Part shown: in pieces, positions 8,514 through 17,750 of the stretch
Layout of the letters: each line of letters starts with the position of its first letter
Position numbering within the stretch: the first letter of the stretch is position 1
Origin: Betaproteobacteria bacterium
GTDB lineage: Bacteria > Pseudomonadota > Gammaproteobacteria > Burkholderiales > SG8-41
Length of the DNA: 64,000 nucleotides
Direction of reading: 5' to 3'
NCBI GenBank assembly: GCA_947486575.1
Contig: CANKUB010000005.1
Coordinates: forward strand, 25,500-89,499
Notes under the pieces: generated by a model
The model's database searches: none
What the model was told of the DNA's origin: nothing
Seen by the model: only the letters and a program-made list of their open reading frames with translations
Position numbers and translations under genes: made by a program

Positions 8514-9113
8514 ATGAAGCGAATCCACCTCAGTGCGATATTGCTGCTTGCATTGCTGGGCGGTTGCGGTCCGCAACAACCCGCTGCGGTAAAGTTTCAG
8601 CTTACCGATGTTACCGGCGCTGATTTTGGCAAATCATTGGCGCTCACCGATCACACCGGCAAGCCGCGCACGCTGGCAGATTTTCAGGGTAAGGTGGTAG
8701 TGATTTTTTTCGGCTTTACCCAATGCCCGGACGTGTGTCCGACAACACTTGCTGAAATGGCTAAAGTCGTAAAAGAGCTGGGCGCAGATGGTGCCAAAGT
8801 GCAAGTGTTATTTGTTTCGGTTGATCCAGAGCGAGATACAAAAGAGCTTTTAAAACAATATGTTACCGTGATTAACCCCACGTTTCTAGGCTTGGTTGGC
8901 GATGCCGAGGCTACAGTGCGCGCGGCCAGGGAATTCAAGGTGTATGTGCAAAAGCAGCCGCCCAAAACGCCGGGTGGCAGCTACAGCGTGGATCATTCTG
9001 CCGGCACCTTCATTCTCGATCAGCAAGGCCGTTTGCGCTTGTTTGCGCAATACGGCGTCGGTGCTGCCGCACTGCTGGGCGATATCAAGACGTTGTTAAA
9101 GCAAGCGTCGTGA
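8514..9113 (+). CDS. sco1: SCO1/SenC family copper chaperone lipoprotein
   Basis: A lipoprotein of 199 residues (lipobox LLGGC, Cys18) with a thioredoxin-like fold. The copper motif CPDVCP is at residues 71-76 and the distal copper-binding His lies in VDHSAG near residue 160. Sco proteins deliver copper to the CuA centre of subunit II. It is the last gene of the heme A and oxidase assembly run and starts two bases after ctaB. Confidence 0.94.
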   Translation: MKRIHLSAILLLALLGGCGPQQPAAVKFQLTDVTGADFGKSLALTDHTGKPRTLADFQGKVVVIFFGFTQCPDVCPTTLAEMAKVVKELGADGAKVQVLFVSVDPERDTKELLKQYVTVINPTFLGLVGDAEATVRAAREFKVYVQKQPPKTPGGSYSVDHSAGTFILDQQGRLRLFAQYGVGAAALLGDIKTLLKQAS

Positions 9114-9137
9114 ACGAAATCAGAAGCGGGGTCGTAG

Positions 9138-10163
9138 ATGAATTTTTTGGACACCAAGGCTCGGCGCAGTAGGTCAAAGTTGAGCCGGGCCGTACTGAAA
9201 CCTGCGTTTGTATTTGCATACTGTGTCGCCGCATTGTGCCTAGCCTCAATGTCGGCGTACGCGCAAAGCTGGCCTACCCGTACCGTGCGTATCATCTCAC
9301 CCTTTGCGCCCGGCGGCGGCAACGATGCTGTAGCCCGCTTTCTCGCGGCAAAGTTTCCTGAACAATTGGGCGGCACTTTTGTGGTGGAAAATCGCGCGGG
9401 CAGTGGCGGATTGATCGGCGCTGATCTGGTGGCCAAGGCGACAGCCGACGGCCATACGCTGCTGATAACCTCGCCCGAGTTCGCCATTAACCCTGGCATG
9501 CGCTCGAAAATGCCCTACGACACGTTCAAGGATTTTGCCTACATCTCGCAATTGGCGAGCGGGCAATTTATGATCGCCAGTCATCCCTCCGTTCCGGTGA
9601 AAAGTGCCAAAGAGTTGCTGGCGCTGGCGAAAGCGCGTCCGGGACAATTATCATACGGCACATCCGGTGCGGGCGGCATTAATCATCTTGCGGGCGAATT
9701 ATTGCAATCCATGTCCGGCATAAGCTGGGTACATATTCCCTTCAAGGGTGCAGGACCGGCAATGATCGCCGCCATGGGCGGCGAAGTTGAATTTGCCATT
9801 GCAAGCACCATCGGCATGGTCAACCACATCAAGGCGGGCAAGCTGCGTGGTGTCGCGGTCACCGGCAATCGCCGCTACGCTGAGTTACCCATTGTGCCCA
9901 CGGTGGCCGAGTCTGGTGTGCCGGGCTATAGCGTCACTGGCTGGTACGGGTTTTATGCGCCCGCGAATACGCCGCTGGACATAGTGCGCCGTCTGCACGA
10001 GGAATCGCGCCGTGCGTTGAACAGCCCTGACATCAGAGACAAGCTGGTGAAGGCCGGTAACGAACCCGTGGGCTCGACGCCGGTGGAGTTTCTGGCATTC
10101 GTGCGCGCCGAAGTTGAGAAATGGGCTAAGGTAATTAAGCAGGCTAAATTGCGCATCGATTAG
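9138..10163 (+). CDS. Bug family tripartite tricarboxylate receptor (TctC-like)
   Basis: This 341-residue secreted receptor has a long N-terminal region and a signal peptide ending at SAYAQ. The mature part begins with the family pattern WPTRTVRIISPFAPGGGND, followed by VVENRAGSGG and the C-terminal W-x-K-V-I-K-x-A. Bug proteins bind organic acids or other small carboxylates and amides in the periplasm and hand them to TctAB permeases. No tctA/B is nearby. The substrate cannot be read from the sequence. Confidence 0.9.
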   Translation: MNFLDTKARRSRSKLSRAVLKPAFVFAYCVAALCLASMSAYAQSWPTRTVRIISPFAPGGGNDAVARFLAAKFPEQLGGTFVVENRAGSGGLIGADLVAKATADGHTLLITSPEFAINPGMRSKMPYDTFKDFAYISQLASGQFMIASHPSVPVKSAKELLALAKARPGQLSYGTSGAGGINHLAGELLQSMSGISWVHIPFKGAGPAMIAAMGGEVEFAIASTIGMVNHIKAGKLRGVAVTGNRRYAELPIVPTVAESGVPGYSVTGWYGFYAPANTPLDIVRRLHEESRRALNSPDIRDKLVKAGNEPVGSTPVEFLAFVRAEVEKWAKVIKQAKLRID

Positions 10164-10239
10164 TCGAAGTAGACATGGCGGCCTGTATTAAAAGGCAATG
10201 AAAATAGCCGGGCATTGATGGCGTCAGGAGAGATGTGTC

Positions 10240-10944
10240 ATGTTGTTTAGCCTATTGAAAAGTATTGTAAAGGGAGAGTTTTCCTTACCCACGGAAAAGC
10301 CATCTGAGACAGTAACGAACCCAGGTCATTTGAAAAACAGTGATCTGGCGCTGAGAAAAGTGCTCAATGTTGGCGGCAATAGCAAGGACATTCCGATACC
10401 GTCTCAGTATTCTGGCTGGCAGCATGACTTGCTGGATATTGATGCCAGCGGAAACCCGGATATCGTATGCGATGCCCGAGCGTTAACCCAATTGGTTGGG
10501 GCGCAGTACGATGCCGTCTATTGCTCGCACAATCTCGAACACTATTACAAGCACGACGTTGCAAAAGTCCTGTCGGGATTCCGCCATATCCTGAAAGAGG
10601 ACGGGTTTGTGCATATCCGGGTGCCGGATATTGGAGAGGTGATGCGGCAAGTGGTTAGCAGGGAGATGGATATCGATGACGTGCTGTATGAATCGCAAGC
10701 AGGCCCTATCCTTGTCAATGACGTTCTCTATGGTCTTGGCGTTGAAATTGAGCGATCGGGAAATGATTTTTTCGCACACAAGACGGGATTCACCCAGAAA
10801 TCACTGACGGCACGCCTGAAAGCCTCGGGGTTTTCTTCAGTGGCTTCGTGGTGCAGCCATTTTGAGATTGGCGCCATCGCATTCAAAAATGTTCCAACAG
10901 CATACGTTGTTGAACTGTTTAATATTCAAAATGCACTTGAGTAG
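10240..10944 (+). CDS. Class I SAM-dependent methyltransferase domain protein
   Basis: A 234-residue cytoplasmic protein. The segment LRKVLNVGGNSKDIP (about residues 33-47) resembles the SAM-binding glycine loop, and YDAVYCSHNLEHYYKHD near residue 90 is the typical motif after strand 4 of methyltransferase type 11 proteins, followed by GFRHILKEDGFVHIRVPD. The substrate is unknown. It stands alone between a Bug gene and a convergent MFS gene; AGGAGAG at 10226-10232 supports the start. Confidence 0.75.
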   Translation: MLFSLLKSIVKGEFSLPTEKPSETVTNPGHLKNSDLALRKVLNVGGNSKDIPIPSQYSGWQHDLLDIDASGNPDIVCDARALTQLVGAQYDAVYCSHNLEHYYKHDVAKVLSGFRHILKEDGFVHIRVPDIGEVMRQVVSREMDIDDVLYESQAGPILVNDVLYGLGVEIERSGNDFFAHKTGFTQKSLTARLKASGFSSVASWCSHFEIGAIAFKNVPTAYVVELFNIQNALE

Positions 10945-10981
10945 GCATTTACCATGCTTTGACTTACCCCGATCTTTCCGC

Positions 10982-12175
10982 TTATTTTCCCCTTCGCTTG
11001 CCCACCGGCACCACGCCCCAATGTATCAGCAGCGCCAACACAGAGGCCGTCATCGCAATCGCGCACACCGCCAGCCACCCATACAATGCGAAAGCGGTGC
11101 TGGTGAGAAACGCGCCGACTGCGTTGCCACACCATACGTGCATGCCGAAAATGGTGTTGGCGCGCGCGCGTGAATCGGGTACTGCCGCATTGATCAGGGT
11201 TTGATTCGCCACCATTGCAGTGCGCAGGCCGCAGTCCAGCAAAATCGCGCCCGCCACCACAAACACAATGGAGGTGGCGGCGAATCCAAACGCCAGCCAC
11301 GCGGCGATCATCACGCATACGCCGGTCGTGACCACTGGCACGGCCCCGGAACGATCCATCCAGCGTCCGGCGGGCCGGGCTACCAATATGCCCGCCGCAC
11401 CGGGTATGCCCATCAGTCCGGAGACCGATGGCCCCGCGTTATGCAAGATCAACAGCATCGGGGCCACCACCGCCCACAGTCCGCCGTAACAAATGCCCAG
11501 CAGAAACTGTATCAACGCTGCACGCTGCACACTGCCGTGTTTGCGATAGATGATATAGATCGACCGCAATAAATCGCTATACGATAGCTGCGAGGTCGTG
11601 CTCGTATGCGGCAACCACGCAAGCAAAGCGCCCAACAGCACCAAATGCATACCGACTGAAAACACATAGCTCCAGCGCCAACCGAAGTGGGTGGCGATCA
11701 GGCCGCCCGCAATTCGCGCGAACAGAATGCCGATGAACATCGCCATCAGTTGCGTGCCGACGGCGCGTCCACGGTGTTTTTCCGGTGCGATTTCAACCAC
11801 AATGGAAATGAATATCAGCCCCACCGACGAACAGATGCCCGTGATCAGGCTCGCTGCCGCCAGCACGACGATCGACGGCGCCGCTGCCATTACTACCTGC
11901 GCCGCGGCAAGCACGCTGATCATGGTGATGATCAGCCAGCGCTTACTGATACGGTCACCCAGTGGCACCAGAAATGCCACGCCCACCAGCATGCCGCCAA
12001 ACGATAGCGTCGGTATCCAGCCCACAGCAGCAGGACTCGCCTGAAACTCAGCCGCTATGGTCGCCAGCATTGGTGTTTGATAATGAATGCCACCGGCAAT
12101 CACAAATGCGGCACCGATCAACAGCGCAATCAGCGCGCGGTGGTCGGTTGTATCAGCCGTTGTGGCGTTGGGCAA
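10982..12175 (-). CDS. MFS family transporter
   Basis: A 397-residue protein with about twelve hydrophobic helices. The loop after helix 2 carries GDRISKRWLI, the major facilitator signature, and a matching ARPAGRWMDRSG occurs in the second half. The length and repeat of two six-helix halves fit a small-molecule exporter or importer. It follows a Bug receptor on the same strand and may share its transcript. The substrate is unknown. Confidence 0.85.
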   Translation of the reverse strand: MPNATTADTTDHRALIALLIGAAFVIAGGIHYQTPMLATIAAEFQASPAAVGWIPTLSFGGMLVGVAFLVPLGDRISKRWLIITMISVLAAAQVVMAAAPSIVVLAAASLITGICSSVGLIFISIVVEIAPEKHRGRAVGTQLMAMFIGILFARIAGGLIATHFGWRWSYVFSVGMHLVLLGALLAWLPHTSTTSQLSYSDLLRSIYIIYRKHGSVQRAALIQFLLGICYGGLWAVVAPMLLILHNAGPSVSGLMGIPGAAGILVARPAGRWMDRSGAVPVVTTGVCVMIAAWLAFGFAATSIVFVVAGAILLDCGLRTAMVANQTLINAAVPDSRARANTIFGMHVWCGNAVGAFLTSTAFALYGWLAVCAIAMTASVLALLIHWGVVPVGKRRGK

Positions 12176-12216
12176 AGCTGCGCCTTATCGCAATCGAAAA
12201 ACAATAAAAATCATAA

Positions 12217-12233
12217 TAAAAACAAATACTTAT
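12217..12233 (+). repeat. Dispersed AAAACAAATACTTA motif, copy 2
   Basis: This reads TAAAAACAAATACTTAT on the plus strand. It begins within three bases of the stop codon of the Bug gene at 12236-13231 and lies between that gene and the MFS gene on the minus strand. Confidence 0.75.
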
Positions 12234-12235
12234 AT

Positions 12236-13231
12236 TCACTCAGGCTTGATGCCCAAAGGCTTCAGAAGCTTATCCCACTTCGCCAGTTCAGTGCGCAGGT
12301 GTGCGGCGAAATGCTCCGCCGACACATCCACCGCTTCAACGCCGGAGGCCAGCAGTTTCTCTTTCATATCCGCCTGCCTCAGCGCTACGCGCACCGTATG
12401 GTTGATGCGCTCGATTACCGCGCCAGGCGTTTTGGCTGGCGCCACAACGCCATACCAGCCGCTCACTTCAAAACCCGGCAAGCCTGCTTCAGCCAGGGTT
12501 GGCTGACTCGGCAGCGCCACGCTGCGTCGCGCCGTGGTCACACCCAATCCCTTGATCCTGCCGCTTTGCAGGTGTGGGCGAGCTACCGCCACCGTTGAAA
12601 AAAATATGGCCACGCGCCCGCCCAACAAATCGAGCATTGCCGGGCCGCCGCCCTTATAAGGTACGTGCAGCATATTCACGCCCGCCAGCGCGCAAAACAG
12701 CTCCGCAGAAAGATGCGTGAGATTGCCGATGCTCGACGAGGCGTACGCGACCTGCCCCGGCTTGGCCTTAGCTGCGGCAATCAATTCAGGCACGGTCGAC
12801 ACGCCCGCCGAAGGGTGCGCCACCAGCACATACGCACCGTCTCCGATTTGCACTACCGGCAAAAAATCGCGGGCGGTATCGTAGGGCAGCTTGGCGTACA
12901 GCGCAGGCGTTGCCGCCTGCCCTGCTGCGATGATCAACAGTGTGTAACCATCCGGCGCTGACTTTGCCACAAGATCGGTGCCGATAATCGTGTTCGCCCC
13001 GCCACGGTTATCCACCACCAATTGCTGGCCGAGTTGCTCACTCACCTTTGGCGCGAGCAAACGCGCTACGGTGTCATTGGCACCGCCGGGCGGATACGGC
13101 ACCACGAGTCGTACGGGGTGTGAAGGATAGCCTTGCGCGTGTAACACCGCTGACGCGGCAAGTGCTAAAAGCAAGCACACGCGGATCACAGCCGACCTGC
13201 GTGGCAAAAGCATAAGAAAGTTGATGCGCAT
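12236..13231 (-). CDS. Bug family tripartite tricarboxylate receptor (TctC-like)
   Basis: A receptor of about 331 residues. The start at 13231 (MRINFLM) gives a normal signal peptide ending at VLHAQ; an upstream extension to 13432 would cover the divergent Bug gene and has no signal features. Mature motifs are YPSHPVRLVVPYPPGGAND, VVDNRGGANT, and a C-terminal L-A-K-W-D-K-L-L. It is divergent from the next Bug gene and upstream of an MFS gene on the same strand. The substrate is not predictable. Confidence 0.9.
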   Translation of the reverse strand: MRINFLMLLPRRSAVIRVCLLLALAASAVLHAQGYPSHPVRLVVPYPPGGANDTVARLLAPKVSEQLGQQLVVDNRGGANTIIGTDLVAKSAPDGYTLLIIAAGQAATPALYAKLPYDTARDFLPVVQIGDGAYVLVAHPSAGVSTVPELIAAAKAKPGQVAYASSSIGNLTHLSAELFCALAGVNMLHVPYKGGGPAMLDLLGGRVAIFFSTVAVARPHLQSGRIKGLGVTTARRSVALPSQPTLAEAGLPGFEVSGWYGVVAPAKTPGAVIERINHTVRVALRQADMKEKLLASGVEAVDVSAEHFAAHLRTELAKWDKLLKPLGIKPE

Positions 13232-13357
13232 GCGATTGACACCAGCAGTGGGCAGGAAAGCTCGATTATCGCACCCTCGCACGCGGGCTCGCGTTGTAGT
13301 TACGAAAACGGGCGTAACGATGCTAAAGTGCAGGTCACGCCAGCGGGAGAAACTGAC

Positions 13358-14332
13358 TTGAACCAGAAAGCCTGTGTTTTGTGTGTGGTAGCGCAATTTG
13401 CAATGTTGCCGTTTGCAAACGTTGAAGCGCAAACGGGTGAGTATCCCTCACGCCCAATCCGCGCCATCTCCGGCTTTCCGCCCGGCAGCAGTGTAGACGT
13501 CGTTGGGCGTTTTATCTGCACCCGCCTCGCTGACCGGCTTGGGCAGCAGATTGTTATCGACAACCGCCCCGGTGCCAGCGGCACCATCGGTGCCGATATC
13601 GCAGCGCGCTCGGCGCCGGACGGCTATACGCTCTACATCATGACCAGTTCACAGATCATGAGTGTGCCCGTGTTCAAAAAGCTGCCGTACGACCCGGTGA
13701 AGTCTTTTACCGCGATCAGTCCCATTGGCTCCGGGCCCTTGATGCTGGTGGGTCATCCTTCGTTCGCGCCCAAATCGGTGAAGGAATTGATTGAGCTTGC
13801 AAAATCCAAGCCTGATGCTCTGACGTATTCGTCAGCGGGCAATGGCAGCATCAATCACTATGTTGGCGCCACGTTCGCCAGTGCAGTGGGCGCGAAAATG
13901 CTGCACGTACCACACAAGGGCGGCGCTCCCGCGTTTTATGCGGTGATGAGTGGCGAGGTGAATCTGATGTTTGCCACGCTGCCGCTATCGCTGACGCAAA
14001 TTCGTGCGGGCAAGGTCAAGGCTTACGGCATTACCTCGCCCAAGCGTTCAGCGCTGGTGCCGAACATCCCGCCTATTGCGGATTCGGTACCGGGTTTTGA
14101 GGGTGTCACCTGGTGGGGCATGACCGCACCGGCCGGTCTGCCCGCACCTGTCCTCAAGCGACTGAATACGGAAATCGTCGCCATTCTGAATCAACCCGAA
14201 TCCGCCCAGCGCCTCTCCGCTGAAGGGGCCGAACCCTGGCCGCTTTCCAGCGAAGCATTTACCAAAGTACTCCACTCGGAACTTGAAAAATGGACACGCG
14301 TCGCGCGCGAAATCGGCATACGCGCAGAGTAG
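13358..14332 (+). CDS. Bug family tripartite tricarboxylate receptor (TctC-like)
   Basis: A receptor of about 324 residues. A TTG at 13358 is favoured because GCGGGAGA at 13343-13350 is a good ribosome site and a signal peptide (ending near NVEAQ) follows at once; a GTG at 13328 is an alternative. The first motif is SRPIRAISGFPPGSSVD, where the usual PGG is replaced by PGS, then VIDNRPGASG. The last 43 bases overlap the next Bug gene, so the two are coupled. Confidence 0.88.
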   Translation: MNQKACVLCVVAQFAMLPFANVEAQTGEYPSRPIRAISGFPPGSSVDVVGRFICTRLADRLGQQIVIDNRPGASGTIGADIAARSAPDGYTLYIMTSSQIMSVPVFKKLPYDPVKSFTAISPIGSGPLMLVGHPSFAPKSVKELIELAKSKPDALTYSSAGNGSINHYVGATFASAVGAKMLHVPHKGGAPAFYAVMSGEVNLMFATLPLSLTQIRAGKVKAYGITSPKRSALVPNIPPIADSVPGFEGVTWWGMTAPAGLPAPVLKRLNTEIVAILNQPESAQRLSAEGAEPWPLSSEAFTKVLHSELEKWTRVAREIGIRAE

Positions 14333-15273
14333 CGCTTGCGCTTGGCTGCGTGCTGGTTTCATTGGCGCACGCGCAACCCTATCCCGCCAAGCCGCTGCGG
14401 CTGATTGTGCCGTTTCCGCCCGGCGGCGGTAACGATATTCTGGCGCGCGCGGTGGGCCAGCGTCTGGCGGCGTCGATAGGCCAGCAGGTTATCGTCGACA
14501 ATCGCGGTGGCGCGGGCGGCATCGTCGGCGGACAAATTGCGGCGACATCTGATCCCAACGGCTACACGCTATTTCTCGGCAGTCTGGGTAGCCTTGCGCA
14601 CAATCCGGCGCTGCGCGTCAATAACCCGTACGATCCGCCGCGTGATTTTGCGGCGGTGTCGCTGCTGGCAACCTCCGCCTTCATTCTGGTGGCGCATCCG
14701 TCCGCGCCCGCTACGGTAAAAGAGCTGCTGGCAGTCGCACGCGCGAAACCCGGTGCGCTGAATTACGCGTCAGCAGGTGCTGGTTCATCACAGCATCTGA
14801 CGGGCGAATTGTTCAAATACACCGCTGGCGTGAATTTTACCCACGTGGCGTATAAAGGCAGCGCGCCTGCCATTACTGAGTTGATAGCGGGCCAGGTGCA
14901 AATCATGTTCAGCACCATGCCGCCGCCGCTACCCCATGTGAAATCCGGCAAGCTGCGCGCGTTGGGTGTCACCAGCCCGCAACGAACCAGAATCGTACCG
15001 GACATTCCAACCATCATCGAAGCGGGTGTGCCCGGCTTTCAGATTGAAAATTGGCAAGGCATCGTCGTGCCCGCAAAGACGCCAGCGCCCATTGTTGAAA
15101 CACTGCACCGCGAAATTGCAAAGTTGCTCGCGCACCCTTCCATGGTGACGCTACTGGGTGCGCAGGGACTGGACGCGGCGGGTGGCTCGCCCGCGGCGTT
15201 CGATAAACTGATACGCACTGAAATCGATAAATGGCGCAAGCTCGCGCAGGCCGCCAACATCCGTATTGAATAA
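14290..15273 (+). CDS. Bug family tripartite tricarboxylate receptor (TctC-like)
   Basis: This 327-residue receptor has an Arg-rich N-terminus and a signal peptide ending at SLAHAQ. The motifs YPAKPLRLIVPFPPGGGND and VIVDNRGGAGG are well kept, and the C-terminus has D-K-W-R-K-L-A-Q-A. It starts inside the preceding Bug gene and is followed 30 bases later by a luciferase-like monooxygenase. The pair may therefore import a substrate that the monooxygenase attacks; that link is inference from position. Confidence 0.9.
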   Translation: MDTRRARNRHTRRVALALGCVLVSLAHAQPYPAKPLRLIVPFPPGGGNDILARAVGQRLAASIGQQVIVDNRGGAGGIVGGQIAATSDPNGYTLFLGSLGSLAHNPALRVNNPYDPPRDFAAVSLLATSAFILVAHPSAPATVKELLAVARAKPGALNYASAGAGSSQHLTGELFKYTAGVNFTHVAYKGSAPAITELIAGQVQIMFSTMPPPLPHVKSGKLRALGVTSPQRTRIVPDIPTIIEAGVPGFQIENWQGIVVPAKTPAPIVETLHREIAKLLAHPSMVTLLGAQGLDAAGGSPAAFDKLIRTEIDKWRKLAQAANIRIE

Positions 15274-15303
15274 TTCAATATAAACAATAACTTAGGATAA
15301 ATC

Positions 15304-16359
15304 ATGAAATTCAGCAATTTCCTGTTTACAGCGTCGATGGACCCCAGCAAGGACGATCAGGTGATCGACGAAGCACTGCGTGAAGGTCAACTCTGTGATC
15401 AGTTGGGCATGGACATGCTGTGGCTCGCAGAACATCACTTCGATGGCATCTGCGCGTATGTCGATCCAGTGACGTTTGCCGCTGCACTGGCGGCCAGCAC
15501 GAAGCAGATCAATATCGGTTTCGCAGTCGCGCAAATGTCATTGCACCATCCGATACGCATGGCGGAACAGATGGCGCTGATCGACAACATCAGCAAGGGC
15601 CGGTTACTGGTTGGCCTTGGGCGCGGCACGGCCTACAATGTGTATGACTATCAAGGCTATGGCATCGATCCGAAAGAAGCGTACGAGCGCCTGATCGAAG
15701 CCGAAGAGATCATGATCAAGGCATGGACCACGGAAAACTATCAGCACAAAGGCAAATACTGGGACATCAAACTGCCGCAACTGCGCCCGCGCCCGTACAC
15801 CAAGCCGCATCCGGCCATCGTGCGCGCCTGCTCCGGCGAAGAAGCCATGCTCGGCATGGCACGCGAAGGCCGCCCGTTCCTGATGAATATTCAGACCAAC
15901 GAAGTCACCAAGCAGCGCATGGATTTATATCGAAAAACGATGCGTGATTCCGGCTACGACGAAGCCACGGTGAAGCGCAACGTCGACAACACCTGGGTGT
16001 GGCGCAATATCTTTGTCGGTGAAACCGACGCCGAAGCCAAACGCATCGCCATGCCCGCATGGGAAACACAGCAGGAATTTCGCGCGGCCATGCGCAAAAA
16101 AGTGTACGCCGAGCAGGGCTTGCTGTTAAAACAGGAAACCGCCACACCAGCGCGCGATCAGCAGCAGCATTCGATCCTGTGCGGCTCACCCGACACGGTG
16201 GCCGAAGCGATTGCAGACATCGACAAGATCGGCGTCGGTGGATTGATACTGGTGTTTAGACTGGGGCCTATGCCCTATGAGGTGGCCGAGCACAGCATCA
16301 AGCTGTTCATGAACAAAGTTGCGCCGCAGTTTCAGCGGAAGGCAGTCGTTTCGGCGTAA
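15304..16359 (+). CDS. LLM class flavin-dependent oxidoreductase
   Basis: A 351-residue TIM-barrel protein of the bacterial luciferase-like monooxygenase superfamily, which uses reduced flavin and oxygen. Family features include MLWLAEHHFDG (about residues 38-48), NIGFAVAQMSLHHPIRMAEQ, and DNISKGRLLVGLGRG (about 94-108). AGGA at 15294-15297 precedes the start. It sits just downstream of a Bug receptor, consistent with a catabolic unit. The substrate is unknown. Confidence 0.88.
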   Translation: MKFSNFLFTASMDPSKDDQVIDEALREGQLCDQLGMDMLWLAEHHFDGICAYVDPVTFAAALAASTKQINIGFAVAQMSLHHPIRMAEQMALIDNISKGRLLVGLGRGTAYNVYDYQGYGIDPKEAYERLIEAEEIMIKAWTTENYQHKGKYWDIKLPQLRPRPYTKPHPAIVRACSGEEAMLGMAREGRPFLMNIQTNEVTKQRMDLYRKTMRDSGYDEATVKRNVDNTWVWRNIFVGETDAEAKRIAMPAWETQQEFRAAMRKKVYAEQGLLLKQETATPARDQQQHSILCGSPDTVAEAIADIDKIGVGGLILVFRLGPMPYEVAEHSIKLFMNKVAPQFQRKAVVSA

Positions 16360-16565
16360 CGCGCAGTGCTGAAGGAAGATGCAGCCTCAGCTGGAGGAGC
16401 GATTTTAGAAATTGGAACGCTCTACGATCTCGCGCCAAAACGTGACGTCGATGGCGGAAGCCGATAGTATCCGCACGACTAGGTTCTGCCCAAAATCACG
16501 CGCACGCTCACCGTAGTTGCGGTTTGCGCACTACTGCCACCGGCACTACAAGACACCTCCACTTC

Positions 16566-17738
16566 ATGAACCGCAACCTCTGGCTAATGGCCGCCGCCCA
16601 AGGCCTTTTCCTCACCAACAACGTCTTGTTCGTTGCCGTCAACGGCTTGGTGGGCCTGTCACTTGCGCCGTATAGCTGGATGGCGACGTTGCCGATATTG
16701 GGTTACGTGGTGGGCGGCGCGATTTCCACGGGGCTGGTGGCGGCGTCGCAATCGCGCTGGGGGCGCAAGGTGTCTTTTCAGATCGGGCTTGCGGTGGCAT
16801 TTTTCTCGGCGTTGCTGGCGACCTATGCGGTGCTTAACAAAAACTTTTGGCTGCTGGTTGTGGCCACTGTGGTGGCGGGCTACTACAACGCCAACGGGCA
16901 GTTGTACCGTTTTGCTGCCACTGAACTCGCCAAGCCTGAATACCGTGAGCGCGCAGTGTCGATGGTGCTGGCCGGTGGCATTGTCGGCGGGGTGATTGGT
17001 CCCAATCTGGCGAAGTGGACGCAGCACATGGGCGATGCGCCTTTCGCTGGGGCCTACGCTGCGCTGGCGGTGATCGCGCTGATTGCGATGGGCGTGATAT
17101 CGATGGTGTCTTTTCCGCCCGTGCCGCCCAAGGTGCCTGGCGCTGATGGCGGACGCCCACTTTCGGCCATCATGCGTCAGCCGGTTTTTATTGTCAGCAC
17201 GGCGGCGGCGGCGCTGGGTTATGGCGTGATGAATATTCTGATGGCAGCGTCGCCGATAGCCATGCAGGTGTGCGGCCACCCGTTCAGGGATGCGGCGCTG
17301 GTGCTGGAATGGCACGTCATCGGCATGTTCGCACCGGGGTTCTTCACCGGGCATTTGATCAAGCGCTTTGGCGTCATCCGCATTCTTTCTGCGGGGGTGT
17401 TGCTAAATCTGCTTGCCATTGCCATTGCGCTGTCTGGCATTGAGGTGATGAATTTTCTGATTTCGATGTTTATCGTGGGTGTGGGCTGGAATTTTCTGTT
17501 TACGGCGGGCACTGCGCTGTCGCTCAAAGCTTACAGGCCGGAGGAGAAAGACAAGGCGCAGGGCGCAATCAATTTTTGCGTGTTCTCGGTGATGATGGTT
17601 ACGTCCTTTTCGTCCGGCGCGCTGGTCGCCACGCAGGGCTGGACACTGCTCAACTACATTTCGCTGATTCCCGTTGCATTAACTGGTATCGCTGTGCTTT
17701 GGTACGTATGGCAGGATCGACCGCTACAGGCGGGATAG
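16566..17738 (+). CDS. MFS family transporter
   Basis: A polytopic protein of about 390 residues. The loop SQSRWGRKVSF near residue 60 is the major facilitator motif, and HLIKRFGVIRILS near residue 255 is its second-half counterpart. The ATG at 16566 gives a normal short N-terminus; the frame is open from a TTG at 16524. It converges on the fimV-like gene with only about a dozen bases between the stops and no visible terminator. The substrate is unknown. Confidence 0.85.
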   Translation: MNRNLWLMAAAQGLFLTNNVLFVAVNGLVGLSLAPYSWMATLPILGYVVGGAISTGLVAASQSRWGRKVSFQIGLAVAFFSALLATYAVLNKNFWLLVVATVVAGYYNANGQLYRFAATELAKPEYRERAVSMVLAGGIVGGVIGPNLAKWTQHMGDAPFAGAYAALAVIALIAMGVISMVSFPPVPPKVPGADGGRPLSAIMRQPVFIVSTAAAALGYGVMNILMAASPIAMQVCGHPFRDAALVLEWHVIGMFAPGFFTGHLIKRFGVIRILSAGVLLNLLAIAIALSGIEVMNFLISMFIVGVGWNFLFTAGTALSLKAYRPEEKDKAQGAINFCVFSVMMVTSFSSGALVATQGWTLLNYISLIPVALTGIAVLWYVWQDRPLQAG

Positions 17739-17750
17739 CTGAAGCCTGAT